Positions 1 to 12,948 of a stretch of 64,000 bases of DNA are shown here, piece by piece (position 1 is the first letter of the stretch; every line of letters starts with the position of its first letter). This DNA comes from Struthidea cinerea. Lineage: Eukaryota; Chordata; Aves; Passeriformes; Corcoracidae. The notes beneath the pieces were generated by a model. The model saw only the letters and a program-made list of their open reading frames with translations. It had not been told where the DNA came from and ran no database searches. A program made the position numbers and the translations under genes. The stretch is from assembly GCA_013397865.1 (NCBI GenBank), contig VZTI01003092.1, positions 62,001 to 126,000 on the forward strand. Direction: 5' to 3'.

Positions 1-987
1 CTGCATATATGTATTGGAAGAAACTGGAAACTTCTTACTAAATTAAAACCAAGGGCAAGGCCCATTTCCCACTCCTCGTTAGCAGAAGAGCACAAATAGG
101 ATGTACCATCTCTTTGACTTTATACTCAGAACTAAGCTTTGGAATTTTTTCATCACAGAGTTAACTTCACCTAATCTCAGGTATCTAAATGTCAGGCAAC
201 TAATCTAGCTATTCTAACTTTAGATGCCTTAAATTTAGGTGAGATGAATCTCAATTAAAATAAGATTTGCTGTTCAGTTACAGTGTTTTTTTGTGGCATG
301 AACACCATGACACATTCAAGCTGTGGATACGTTTTACCTACAGGTATATACAGCAGTGTTGAAACCTCCAGTAATTCTCATGCAGAGCCAGTGCTAGTGA
401 GGTAGAGATTTTAGAGAGAATCAGTTGAGGCTGATATGCCTTCAATGCTTGAATCATTGAATTTGTCTTTCTGTGGCTCAGCTGTCAATCTGTAAATTCC
501 TTATTTAGGCACTTTAATAAAAGCAGCCCAATTTATTGATCCCATCTGTAAATGTTGCTTAAAATGCATTGTTTCTGTGATAGAATTACAGGATGTTAAT
601 TAAAATTATTAAGTGATCTCCCTCCTGGAATTTGTGATTTTAACTACTTGGGATGTGCTGACCTCATATTTCTACAAACATTTGTATTGTGCACAGAAAT
701 GCACATACACCTGCTTCTTCCTATTTTTATTTTCATTTAGATAAAACCAAATCATCCCATGACTGAGGCTGAATGATTCATTCCTTTGATTATTACAGCA
801 GGCTCATCCATGTAGCCAAACACTATGAGGCAATTCATTAATTTTCCAGGTTGCTCCAACTGAGTTTTAAAGATTTTTATTTTTAATCAGTATCTATGCT
901 TTGATATTGTGCCCCACTCATGCAAAGATTTCGTGCAATTCTGAAAGTCCCCTTACCCTGTAAAAAGGAGTTTGCAAGGTTGCTTAC
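1..987 (-). other. Start of the downstream intron of the CNBD1-like gene
   Basis: This follows the donor GTAAGC at 982-987 on the gene strand. Positions 150-250 contain CTAAAT/TTTAGATGCC motifs repeated in both orientations, which may be a decayed repeat I cannot name. Positions 470-860 look like a conserved non-coding block. No coding sequence is visible. Confidence 0.45.
470..860. promoter_or_regulatory. Possible conserved non-coding element
   Basis: AT-rich but low in mononucleotide runs, with clustered homeodomain-type cores. These include TTAATTAAAATTATTAAG near 597-614, AATTTATTGATC near 530 and a TGAATGATTCATTC palindrome near 770. The texture resembles vertebrate conserved non-coding elements. 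No alignment was possible, so this is an impression. Confidence 0.25.
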
Positions 988-1135
988 CGAAGAACGATCA
1001 TTTTCTGGTAAACAGCATGTAGATCCACCAGTGGGAGGTGCAGGAGGGTCAAAATTTGAGAGTTTATTCTTAATGCTGGAAGGTGACCAGAAGTATTCTG
1101 CATGGCCTATGGGCATTTCTAGAATAAAATTCACA
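988..1135 (-). CDS. CNBD1: Internal coding exon with degenerate phosphate-binding-cassette region (probable CNBD1)
   Basis: On the minus strand 148 nt lie between an acceptor ending GGAAGATAG and the donor TCTTCG|GTAAGC. With the phase-2 entry from the 16.2-kb exon the first codon is AGT (Ser). The frame then runs VNFILEMPIGHAEYFWSPSS, IKNKLSNFDPPAPPTGG and STCCLPENDRSS, leaving in phase 0. The final part falls where the phosphate-binding cassette of CNB domains sits (canonical FGE...PRxA). Here the canonical Glu is absent, although an Arg is present, so nucleotide binding may be weak or lost. From memory, human CNBD1 has the same residue spacing between its strand motif and a MPQNESET-like segment. 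The acceptor could instead be at 1123 (TTATTCTAG), which has a better pyrimidine tract but breaks the phase match. The next exon is left of the window. Confidence 0.6.
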
Positions 1136-4100
1136 CTATCTTCCAGTACACACACAAAATAAAGAGATTTATTGCCTGTGGACGTGCCTATTTCACTGAG
1201 TAAAAAGTCTGAATAACTGTTCAGATCTAGACATCTACCTTAAATGCCATCTACTGTGATCTCTGAAACACTTCATCTATTAGTCTTGTTGCAAGAGCCG
1301 AGTGCTTCATGTCAATGAATTAAAAGAAGAATAAGGTACTTTCAAGTGGTTATAATGTGTAAGCAACAAAACATGAAATCTTAGGAGGATCCTATGAAGA
1401 AAAGTAATATTTGCATGAATAATTGTGCTAGAGAATTGTTTTTTGTCTTGGGTACAACTTTTTACTGTATGAAACTCAGTGTCCACAGTCAAAAATACTG
1501 TTAAAATTGGAGAGGATAGAGAAGAAACTCAAAACTTATTCAAGTACTGAAGAAAAAAGACTTACAGTGAGAGAGGTTAACTGTTCCTGTGTGTCAGAAT
1601 GATAGAAGGGTATGATTATGGCATTTAGGAATAAAATACTCACTGGCTTATTAAGAACCTAGGCTGGAATATGAAATCAGGTGGACTTAAATGAGAAACT
1701 AGGAGGAAATAAAGTTGGAACAGCGTAGGAGGGAGGAGTGGTGTTTCACGGAAATAAAGCTCTCCACGTAGCTTTGGATTAAGTCTGGATATATTGCCAA
1801 AAGTTGATATACTAGACAAGAATTGCTGTGCTCCATGGAGGGTTAAATCTGTAACACACAGGAGATCAGACTAGTTACTCTGACGATTGCTGGGATCTTA
1901 ACCTCTGCAAACTGGTGAACTCAAATAGTGGTAATCTTATTTTCCATAGATACAGAGCAGCTTTACAGACAGAGCTAGGTTAGAAAGTACCAGTATTTTC
2001 TGTGTGAACAATTGAAAATGTACAGTGTTTGGCTGTTCAAGAGTTTTAGTGGATTTTAATTCAAGGTGAAGTTTCTGCTGTCACTGTGAAACTCATGAGG
2101 CTTGTGTTGGATTTACATAAAAGTTCAATGGTTAAGGCTTTCCTAGTATTACCTAAAAAATACCTGCCAGAAAGAGAGGTAGATGAAGTCTGTTCAGGAC
2201 AAATTTTAACAGTGTGTTGATACCAGCATCTTTTCTTTTGCTGTAGTCCCACTTCTAATGCATTTGTGTTGCTTAACACACACTCATTGCTTGATGCCAA
2301 TTCACTCTGTGATCTGAAAAGACCCTGTATAAGAACATAGTAAGTGAAAATTTTGTTAGGGACTGTCTCATGTGCTAGGAGACAGTTTATTGCACAAACC
2401 TTAGCAAAGATTTTCCAAATTAGCTGACACAAGCCACTTATTGGAAAGTGGAAGTGGAAGTAAACTTATTGTTTATTGGAAACATTACTGTCCTTTTAGG
2501 GATAATGACTGTTCTGGTAGGGACAACTATCCTTTGTAGTAAATTCATACTGGATGTTCTCTGGTCCAAGGAATACTTTGTAGGATATGCCTATGTACAC
2601 ATCCCTGTTCATCATGGACATGGAATTTATAACCAAAGCATAGGATGCATCTCACCCTCCGTGGTGCCCACCTCTGTTGGTTTTTGGGAGAATCTAAATG
2701 GCTGCCTTATGCTAAATACCTGCTATAAGAGGATGGATGGAATGCATCTTACTTGGTTAATCTTAAAGCACTTACTTGATTAATTGTAATGCAGATGCTT
2801 CCTCTTCTGTGTAGAGGGAAACAATCAAGCCTTCTGCACTGGACTTTGTATAATTTCTAATCAGCTATTCAGCTCAGATACTGATATGCATCACATTAAG
2901 GGAACAATAGGCACATGGAAGAGCCAGAAAAAATAATGGAATTTTAAATTCCAGAATACAGAGCATGACAAAGCTGTGAACAAAAGAAAGCAGCAAGAAA
3001 AGTATGACTGTGAGCTGAGAATTGCAATATATCAGTCAGCCAAGAAATTATATTGGTATTTAGGGCTGATGCAGAACAAAAGATAGGGACAAAAGCTTAA
3101 AGTGATAAATAAAGTCAGATTATTCTTTGACAGAGTCACAAGTTAGATACAGTAGTGAGAAAAAAACAGATCAAGAAAGGCTGATTTAAAAAAAAAAAGA
3201 ACTTTGAAAGAGTAGAGGAATTTTAATCATGGAAAGATCTAATTACACTTATATTGATCAGTATCACAGCTCTGAATAAACTGCCCCTACACAACTTCTG
3301 AACACTGTGCTCCTTAGGGAATGAGTCCTCTTATGCATCTCTTCAAACAGGCTGCAGAACACGCGCTCAGTTGCCTTGTTGATCTTACAAGAAATGAGTC
3401 GACTAAACAACTTACATTGAGAGGGCTGGTTCTTTGGTGGGGCTAAAGAGCTGAGAGGAGTAAGGATTCTTTTCTTCTGGAGATCGTAATCATTTTAATG
3501 TACTTAAATGTCCTTTATAGTGGAGAAAATTGGTGGCATTGCTCAACTGCCCAATGTTACTGATTGAATCATGTGGGGCAATAGGTGATTATAATCATGA
3601 AGTAGAATGTCCATAATGAAGATTAGTTCATAATCAGAAGTATCAAACCCTAGTGTGATTTACTTGATTTACTTCTCATTTCCTCCTCCTAAATTTCTTA
3701 CACTGCAAGATTTTTAGCTGCTGCCAACTCATTTCAAGGAACAATGGGAAGAATGCAAAGTTTTCTCTTCTTGAAAAGAAATACCTATATTGATTTTCTA
3801 GATCTTGATGTATGGGAAAAGCAACTCTAATAAAATAATATTTATTCATGCTTACTGAAAAAAAAGAATGAAACAAAACCCAAATTATGTAACAGTTACC
3901 TGCAGCAAAGCAGAAACACTCCTGCAAGGACTAAATGCATTTCTCAAGTTGATGTCATCCTTGGTTTTCAGTGATAGCACAGGGAGCATAAAATACCGAG
4001 GATCATGCTGCATAAATTCACAAGATTGCACTTCAAAATCTTTAATCATAAGCAAGAACTTTGAAATGAAGATTTTAGAAGCTGTGCTTTTTCATTTTTT

Positions 4101-7100
4101 AAAAATTTTTTTAAAAAAATTCTTAATAGAAAGCATCACTGAGGAGTTATTCTGACACAAAGAATGAACCAAAGGCATTTTCCATGTAGCTATCTGAAAC
4201 TGGTGAGATATACTTTTCATATGGGAGAAATTGCAATCCTGAAGAAGCCACTAGTACCATAACTGCAACCTTGAGTCTGAATGGGATCTGAAATATCTGA
4301 AATTCAAAGTGATTAATTTTTTTTAGGTCTTAACAGGAATGTGTCAGGACCATAAATTATTGTAGGTCACAACAGGCCAGTAGCAGGGACTCTTACATTG
4401 TATAGGGAATGCATTTATTGTGAAAGTCTGTTTAATAAGTAGGCTATTTAAATGCAGAAATAAGACTAAATGCTGCATAAGCACAGGTTTAGCAAAATGC
4501 TTAGGTTTGTAACTTTTTTTTCAATCCCTCATTTCTTCTTGAAATATTTTGGTGAATTTGGTCTGTAAGGTTTTGCCCTACCTAACTGGAGACATTTACA
4601 ATGTAAACACTATGGGCCTAAATCTAGCATGTTATTTTCTAAACGATGCATGTACTGCTTTTTGCTCTGTAACTGGTTGCAGTTGTGAGAGTGTCTAATT
4701 TGTTGCTAATAGTAAGATCAATCTTTGGGTCTAAATAAAAACAAACATGAGAAAGACTGATTTCAATGTAGAAAAAAACCCAGAAAAATAGACCATTTCA
4801 AGAGACGTGTCCCCACCTCAAAATCGTATTTTGATGAATTAAGTGAATCTGACAAAGTGAGACCAATTAACAAACTTTTGAATAATGTCCAAAGAATACC
4901 GAGATGCTGAGAAGCAAGAAGACAATTGGAAATGATTCAGCATAGTATAAGTGTTGAAGACCATGGATGCAATTATCTTGACAAAATTCAGTGGCTGTTA
5001 AATGTAATTGGGGTTAGGGGTCATTTCCTAACTCTGAAGAAATTCCCAGAATTTGTTTTTCCTTTTTGAAATCTCAGCACAAGCCTTGGATCTTGCTTTG
5101 GTTTACTATCACAGCATCAGCTTCATTTTAAGCAGTATACCTTCAGCTGTTTTCCATGCCCTTCATTGCTTTTCAGCAGAAAATGAAGACCTATGAATTT
5201 AATTTTTTACCTGTTAAAAAAGTCCATGTCAAAAACTTCTCTTACTCCCAAGCTGTTACATTTAGTGCTATAGGGGAACTAAGCTTATTTGCAGTAGCTG
5301 ATGGTTTGTATGATCTAATGGGACCATATTCAGACCAAAAGGGGCAAGACCTTTAAATGATTACCAAAATAATTTACAGGAGGGACACTTTTTTCCCCTG
5401 CCACAAAATTGATTTTTCTGCTGAGAAAGAAATCTATATGTAGGCAAAAGGCACTACATTTGCAGCAAATAAATCAGAAAGCGCTAAAACCAGTTGTATT
5501 ATATTCAGGCTTTCACATTTTTAAAATGAACTGATTTTAGATATGAAGGAAATTGGAAGAGTGAAAACATTTTTTTAACGATCTTGTTTACATTCAGAAA
5601 GATTGTTACTGCTGAGTGACAGTGTAGGATGTTATAGAATTGAATTAAATGCAAAGTATTAGAAGGATTGTTGTGCTTCATAATCCAAAAACCACAGATA
5701 ACACCTAGTAATTTCTGCTTCTGGCTTTACTCCTTAGTCAGGTCAGATGGCTTATAATTTAGCCTACAACTAGATCAGATAGAGCCGAGTTTCTTAAATA
5801 GCATCAAGGAATCTACAAGATGGACACAACATCTAAGTGGTCCTGTGAATACCTGTAACAAACATCAGTAATTGCATCTAGGAGTAACACATCTTTTAGT
5901 CCTGAAAATTTAGTGGTTCTAATTGTGCAAGAGAGATATTTTGAGCAGGGAAAGGAACACAAGACCTATGCCACACTTTTTCTATCCAGCCTTAAGAAAG
6001 AAAAGGTGCTCATTAAGTCAGATGATCCCATGTGCCATTTCAGAGGAAAGGGAATTAGGAAGAGAGGACACCTCATCATTCAGTGAAAATAGAAGTGTCA
6101 TCTGCATATAAATGCAAAAGGTTTTGCACAGCCCTCAGCTGGGTTTCTAATAAGGAGAAAAGTACAGTTAGAAATATAACACTGACCCTGGTGATACAGA
6201 TATTCAAATGGTTTTGGGAAAATCAGTCTTAAAGATCTGCAGGATAAGTATATCTGGGGATGGGAAAGAATGGATACCATACTCGGACAAAAAATTATCA
6301 TCAGGTTAGGACACCACATTGAGAAGCAGTGACAACAAAAGTTTAAATACTCCTCTGTGTTTTTTACCTCTTTTTTTTTTGTGTTTTGTGGTAGAGGGAA
6401 TGTTATTTTCCTTTAGAGGGAAAAATCTGGAAACAGCAATGCAGTTCACTGAGTGGGGAAAGTCAGCCAAAGTTTGCTGCTGCTTTTTCCCCATGAACAG
6501 TGACAGACCTTCTCACTGAATTTGCCTAGCTGCACAGAATATGTGGTCCTGGTGGCTGTGCCTCGAGGTGCCACTCTTTGCAGAAGGGTCAAAGAGATCC
6601 ACAAAGAAACTGAGTCACTGAGGGACTTGGGACTTTCCATACCAATGGCTGTTTCAGTAGGAGGAACAAGGAATAATTTTATTTTTCACTCACTAGCACA
6701 AAATGCTGGAAATTCTTTTCATCATTTCCAATCTGATTTGACTGTGAATTTCTGAGGGAGGCTGGACTGGGACTATGAAGGATTGGAATCCATTTCCCAA
6801 GAATTCCTGTACAAACTTGGACAAGCTATTTACTCATTATGAACTGATTTTCATGTCAAGGGAAGATATAAGTCTTTCATTTTATAGGAGTTTTTATTTT
6901 TCTTCTTGGTAAATAAACAGCTTCAAGGGTGTTGTTTATAGCCTTGATATAGTCAGGTCATCTACATATACTTGCTAGTGAGCAAAAGTATTCTTAGAAA
7001 TAGATAAAGCTAAAAGACAACTTGGGGTGATGACACAGATTCTTCTTTTCTCTCACAAACAACAGAAATGTGGATTCATGTAGCTTGTTAACCAGACCTA

Positions 7101-7658
7101 AAGCTCATCACAGCATTTAAAGGAATAGGCACTTTTTCTTTGGTAAAACTTCTTTTAAACGAGTGAGGAAATTTTTGGATGGGGAAGAACTCTGCTCTGC
7201 CTGTGTGCTTGCTCAGATTTGGATTAATGAAGGTAGATGGGTGAGGTATCCTAGGAATAGAGGGAGGAAAGATTTAAAAGCTGTGTTAATTTGAATTTTA
7301 GAGAAATGGGCACCGGGAGATCATGGCAAAAGTGGACAATAGTGGTTTACTAAGGTTGCTGGAGGACATCAAGATATTGCTCTCAAAGGAAAAGAAGCAC
7401 TGTAAATCCTGACCACTGTCCTGCTTTGGCTTAAAAAGATATAATTAAATGAAAAAAATTAAAATCAAACACTCTGGTATTGATAGGTTGATTCAACTTA
7501 TCCAGTGGTTTTGAACTTTCAGCTGCAGGTGCTTTGTCTTTTCAAGCCTTTCTGTTCTGTTATGCAGATTGTTGCTCTTCAATGCTAAAGAATTTTTAAA
7601 TGCTTTTTTAATCCTAAACCTGGGGCTTAAAAGAAAACACTGAATATCATCAAGAAGA

Positions 7659-7677
7659 GAGAGAGAGCGCGCGCAGT
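7659..7677. repeat. GA/GC dinucleotide microsatellite
   Basis: A run of AGAGAGAGAG passes directly into GCGCGCGC, a short compound dinucleotide tract within the 15.1-kb intron. Confidence 0.7.
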
Positions 7678-8699
7678 ATCATGATCTTGCACTCAAGCTT
7701 GGCAGTTTAGGGGAATCTCTGACATTTCCTAACAGGTTCTTTGATTGCATAGGATTTATGTTCTTTGCTTGCCTTTGACCCATCTCTGCAGATGGGATAC
7801 AAAAATAGAAATGGTGCTTTGAACATAATTTTCTACAGAGCTTTTCCCACCTCTCAAGGGTTGCCTTATTTTCCTGTGGGAGCACTAATTCTTTTTCTCA
7901 ACCATATATAAGGAGGGGAAAACTTGGAATAATTTTGCATCCAAGAGTAGGCATATCACTTGGTTGCAGTTACATTTGCATTACATTTCTGGCAAAGGTC
8001 ATGAATGACTGGCGTCAGCTATGGCTCATTATTCATTCCTAAAGGGCTTGGCATAACAGCAAGAGGCAAAACAACCCTATTCAATTTCACATTCTTTCTT
8101 CTGCCAGGCAGATACACCATGAGCAATTTTGTCTGGAGGAATCATTTGGGGAAGGGGAAAAGGAAAGTAAAGCCTGGAAGTCCCAGACTCCTGCAAAGAA
8201 AGTGGCTATCATTGAAAGGGCTACAAATGACAACATTTATCCAACTCATTCAAACAGAAGTCAGACAGCCAGTAGCTGCTCTGGGCAGTAATTTTAATGG
8301 ACCCACTTCTGGTCAGTGACAAAACAGCACTGTGACAGAAGAGGGAGATAAAGGGAATGGTTATACAGATCAGATCAAGGGAGTGACATGTGTGACAGGA
8401 ATTGAAGGTGGATGTTAGAGCCAGAGTCACAGAGATGTCGGTAATCTTTTACATATTGATATTCTGTATTCTTATACCTCTTGCTTCCCTTTCTGGGGGC
8501 TTCTTTTGAACAGAATTTTGGTAAGGAAGTGAGATAACTCCCAGACCTATTAAACACTGCAATAAGCCATGATTCTTTGTTTTCACAAGAATGTTACATG
8601 CTACCATCAACAATGAGAACTTTCTTTCTCCTCCCACTTGACATCCCCAAGAGGTTCTGTAAGCATCTGTGGGCTGTGTCTTCATAGCCACATTTTAAG

Positions 8700-9110
8700 T
8701 ATATTCTATCAGCTTTCACTGACAATGTTATTGACAAATGCCTTTATGGAATAATGACTTGCTAAATTAATAGTAGCAAATGTGTCAATTAATTAAAAAA
8801 TACAGAGAACAACTCCCCATCCTTTTGAAGAGGTGCTAACACAGACACAGATAGGCAGAGCCATTAATCAGCCTTTTCTCCTTAATTCGAGACATCTTCA
8901 GTGATAAGTGCTTGCTTGATTAAAAGGGACAGTCATTCATATTAACTATGGGAGATAAGACTATCAACGCTCAGTTGAACAGTTAAAGATTTAGGAAGCA
9001 GCTCTGTAAAATGAATTGTTAAAGGAGTTTCAGTCACTAACAGCTCTGTAAAGTGGAGTTGGCTGGCTCTTGCCAGCTGTCAAAACCCTCCTTTAATCCA
9101 AGACTCACTG
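8700..9110. promoter_or_regulatory. Possible conserved non-coding element with homeodomain and TCF-like cores
   Basis: Contains GCCATTAATCAGCC near 8860, TTGATTAAAAGG near 8917, TCAATTAATTAA near 8785 and GCCAGCTGTCAAA near 9073 (E-box with a TGACAG half site). CAGCTCTGTAAA occurs twice, about 41 bp apart, at 8999 and 9040. Motif density is high for intron sequence. Conservation has not been tested. Confidence 0.28.
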
Positions 9111-9539
9111 GTTCAAGAGGAGGAGGTGGGTCCTGCTAGTCCTTCAGCAGAGACCAGAGAAGCCTGCAGATCCTCCTGCGAAGAAACAGATACACGGGGC
9201 AGTGTTCAAGTAGAGGATTTTGTGCCCTTGAGATCTTCACTACTGCAGAGCAAGATAAGAGAACCACAGGTGGCAAACTGCATTAAAAGAGTTCAAAGTC
9301 ACTAATTTCAAAGTCAAGATTACGTTTCCAAGTACAGCCTCAATTCAGTGCTGCATGCATATGTTTTAAAATTAATTTCTTTCATCACAGAATCCCATGC
9401 AGTTTTCCACATGGAACCTTGTCTCACTTCCACAAAAATGAGACTCAGGAAGTCACCTGGCACAAAACAACACAGCCCTAGCAGTTAAAGTTCGGCAAGG
9501 TCAGAATCACCTGGCAGCACGACCTTATTATAGGAAATA

Positions 9540-9850
9540 TGAGTTAACTACAGCAAAAGAAAGGGCCACGCCCAGCTATTAAAAATACATGGAATGTTGT
9601 CTCCCTCTAGAACACTGCCACTGATGTTTTTCAATTACACTGATGTGAGTTTTTAATCAGATTGAAATATGTCTGTATAATTAGCTATAGGGACATTTGA
9701 CTGATGTAGCAACATCAGCAGAGAAAGAGAAAAAACCACAGCCATAACATCTATAATGCTATGATAATGAACAATTAGAAACAGCAATGTGTTATCTGCA
9801 TTCTAATTGCTCTTTGTAGTGCTCAGAAAGGTTTGATTGGGGATGTGGGT
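9540..9850. promoter_or_regulatory. Possible conserved non-coding element with MEF2-like site
   Basis: Includes CTATTAAAAATA at 9576-9587 (close to a MEF2 site), TAATTAGCTAT near 9679, AACAATTAGAAAC near 9770 and TTCTAATTGCTC near 9802. It is a motif-dense AT-rich stretch without obvious repeat structure. Regulatory role is inference. Confidence 0.28.
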
Positions 9851-12343
9851 TTTGCTTTGATTCTTACACAAAGTCCATTTACAGCAACATAAAAATTCAC
9901 ATTGGCTTTTGTGGGGGCTTTGGTTGAAGTCCTTCTTGCAACAAGAGAAATAAGAGCATAGAAACCAAGGTTAGAATTGAAGTGTCTTCAGAAGAGGAGG
10001 AAATTTGAGACCCCTTACCTATGTCTGTTATTTGAATTCATTCCTTTCTAGCTAAACCACTGAATTCTGAGGTATGGCATATATGGCAGGTTCTGCATGT
10101 GTGTGCTGTGCTGGTATTTCTGTGTTAGCATTATGTTCATCTGTCAGAGGCCTTGTGTCAAATGGAGCCAGTTCTTCACCCCAAAGGCAAGGGTTTGTAG
10201 GTTCCTCAGTTAGCTTCAGTTTAATTTAACCATAAAGGGAGTGCTATGGGTTCTCTAAGCATCTGTTAAGGAAAGAAAGGAGCTCGTACACGGAGGTCTC
10301 TGATCTGTTGTTGGCAGACATTATGGTAACCTCACAGCAGAGGCGACCCCTATGGATAAGCCAGATGGTGAGATAAGAGGGAATGACATGCTCACTGGAG
10401 AAGATGGTCCTATTGTGCAGTTTATTGCCAGAGCCAGTCCCAGTACTGGTCCTGTGAAACATGATTTCTAGGGGTAATTGACAAAGTCATGGGTTTAACT
10501 CCTGTTGGGATGGCAGGTGTGCAGACAGTCTAGGGAGGGGAAGGAAGTGGAAGGGGATGTTCAAACTGCTGCAATGACATCTGCCTGAATGAAGGAAAAA
10601 CTTGACTTTCTATGAGAAGATTGAAGAGATGAGTCAGATCCAGAGAACTTTCCTCAAGAACATCCCTAAAGAGATGTCTCAACTGCAATCTGTTGTGTTT
10701 ACAATCACTCATATCTATTCATTCATACTATCTAAATTCTGTCTCTGTAAACATAAATTTTGCATATTATTTTTTCTCATTACGGGTAAATGATTTTTGG
10801 CAAAAGTCAGTACCACTGTAAAGTAATTGCCACAATGAGGTGTTGCTCACCTTTTTCCTGAAGGGGTTGTTGAACATTTTTCTATTAACATATTAAACCT
10901 AAAGCTGCTATTAAATTTCTTTGATTTGGAATCATCAGTGTTTTAAAAATACCTCCATATCTTTATTGTGAAAAACTCTGAATATCCAGACTTCCCTGGT
11001 TTTACACTTCATCTACACTCAGGTCAATTAGTTAGCTGACAAATATGCATCCAGATAAAATACTGGCAGCTGTTTGTGCACTTTGGGCCTGTTCAACCAA
11101 CTCACTCTATTATCCCAGTTTGTAAAGCTGGCTGGTTAAGTGTGTCATCTGTATTACAGTGACACATCCTGTACTCAGTAGAAAGCAAAACAAACCTCCC
11201 ATAACATAACCGCTCAGTCATCTACAAGAAATAAAATTAATGTGTGTACCATTTTTCTTTATGTATTTGTGGTGGGTACTTGTTTATTTGCAGTTTAATT
11301 TCTCCATTACATGTGTTAGGATGCATTAAGCAGTAAAACGATATGTACTGTATTGATTACATCTTGCTATTAAATGTTGGTGTTTTGGGATTTGTAAGAT
11401 GCATTTTTGGTTTTCTGTTGTGGGACAAGGGAGGAATCACCAATCGTGGGAACAGTGAGGTGCCTTCAATCTCAATAGACTATGCATGGGGAAAAGAGTA
11501 GACTTGGAATAATGTTCCCAGAGAAGAATGCCCATTGCACCCAGGGATGACACAGGCCGTTAGATCTTACTTTTCCAAAGTCCTGCTTGTATTGTATAAT
11601 TAACAGTGGGATCAGCTGTAAGGTCTTTTCCTTGGGCAAGCATTCCCACAAAGAAGCTGATCCTACGTTACAGCAACTACATTGTGCCTGCTTTCTTCAG
11701 ACTCTTACGTGTGTTCGTGTGTGAACACAGATCCAAGTCCAGAGCTTTGTTATGGTGAGCAATGCAGGGATCTTTTCATCCTCAGCTATCACAACATTTT
11801 TCACTTCTAAAGAGGAATTGTGAAAAGGAGCTAGAGATCTGTCTGTATTAAATTATTTCTGTTTACCTCCTTAGTCCAAGGTGTGCAGTTTACAAACTGA
11901 GATTACAGCCTAGTTCAGATCTGGTTTTGATTAAATGAACAAACTTGTGACTCCTGTAGATATCATAGGGGAGAACGTACTGTAATTCGAGATCTTAGGT
12001 TTATACTGCAGTTGTAGAAATCTCAATGAAAACTTCCTACCCATGAACTCTCTTCGCCTTGAGATTTCTTCCTCAATTGGAATGTTTATTTAAGGCCCTC
12101 TATGGGAGGAGAAGCTCTGAGCTGAAGGAACTCTTAATAGGGATTTTTCTGGGGCCAATGTGAATATAAAAGCCTTTGTGGTTAGTGAGACTTTTGGAAT
12201 ACTGTGTATCTTTACAATGCATACCAGACAGTGTCCCAAATTCAGCTGTGAGTATTATTCAGGAGAGAATTTTTGGTTTATACTTTCCTCTTCTCTCATT
12301 TTAAGTGTTGCAGAGTGCTTCTGGCAAATGAATAATGTAGCAT

Positions 12344-12402
12344 GTTAGTTAATGGTTAGTTAATGGTGGTTAATGGTCATTAAGCAAGTCTTAGTTAATG
12401 AC
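12344..12402. repeat. Short tandem array of GTTAGTTAATG units
   Basis: About two direct copies of GTTAGTTAATG are followed by degenerate GGTTAATG, CATTAAG and TTAGTTAATG units. The array is too short for a satellite and may be slippage-derived. Confidence 0.6.
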
Positions 12403-12860
12403 CCCTTCCAGTATTGGGAAGAATACTTTTTTACTCACTATTCTTCAAAATATATACAAAATAGATTTCAGTGATCTTTGAATTTGTTCCTGGCTGCCTT
12501 AGGAATGCATTTTAGTTGATAAATGGTGGAGGATAAAGTTTTGAGGTCCTCCTATCTTTGTCTGGATAATGGAAATGGGCCAGTCTCTATTACACGTGTG
12601 AGGCTGGGTTAGCATTATTAAAATAAAAGAAGGAAACAACACATAAAGAGCCATGATATTTCACAGACCCAGCAATTGCTAATATATTTCTAACTGTCTT
12701 TTAATGTCATGTAAATAATTGATTCTCTTGAAATTTCAGCAGAAATTTCTGAATTACAGGTTACTTGAAAAAGAGATCTATTAGAGGAGAGCAGGATGTA
12801 ATAGAATCATGCATTGTCGTTGGGGACGCTTAATAGACGTGTGTGGACTTTAAAAAATCT

Positions 12861-12948
12861 TGTTAATAAATCCTCTATATGTTTTATTAATGTTATTAAA
12901 ATAGCCAGGATATTTTATTAATAATGTTATTAATAAATAGTACTACTC
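12861..12948. repeat. TTAAT/ATTAAT-rich low-complexity cluster
   Basis: GTTAATAAAT, TTTTATTAATGTTATTAA, then again TTTTATTAATAATGTTATTAAT. This is two related copies of an ATTAAT-rich block separated by about 15 bp. Confidence 0.6.

Noticed and set aside
2061..2432. 123-codon open frame on the minus strand
   Set aside because: No recognisable domain, no splice signals that define an exon, and composition like the surrounding intron. A frame of this length is expected by chance in 64 kb of AT-rich DNA.
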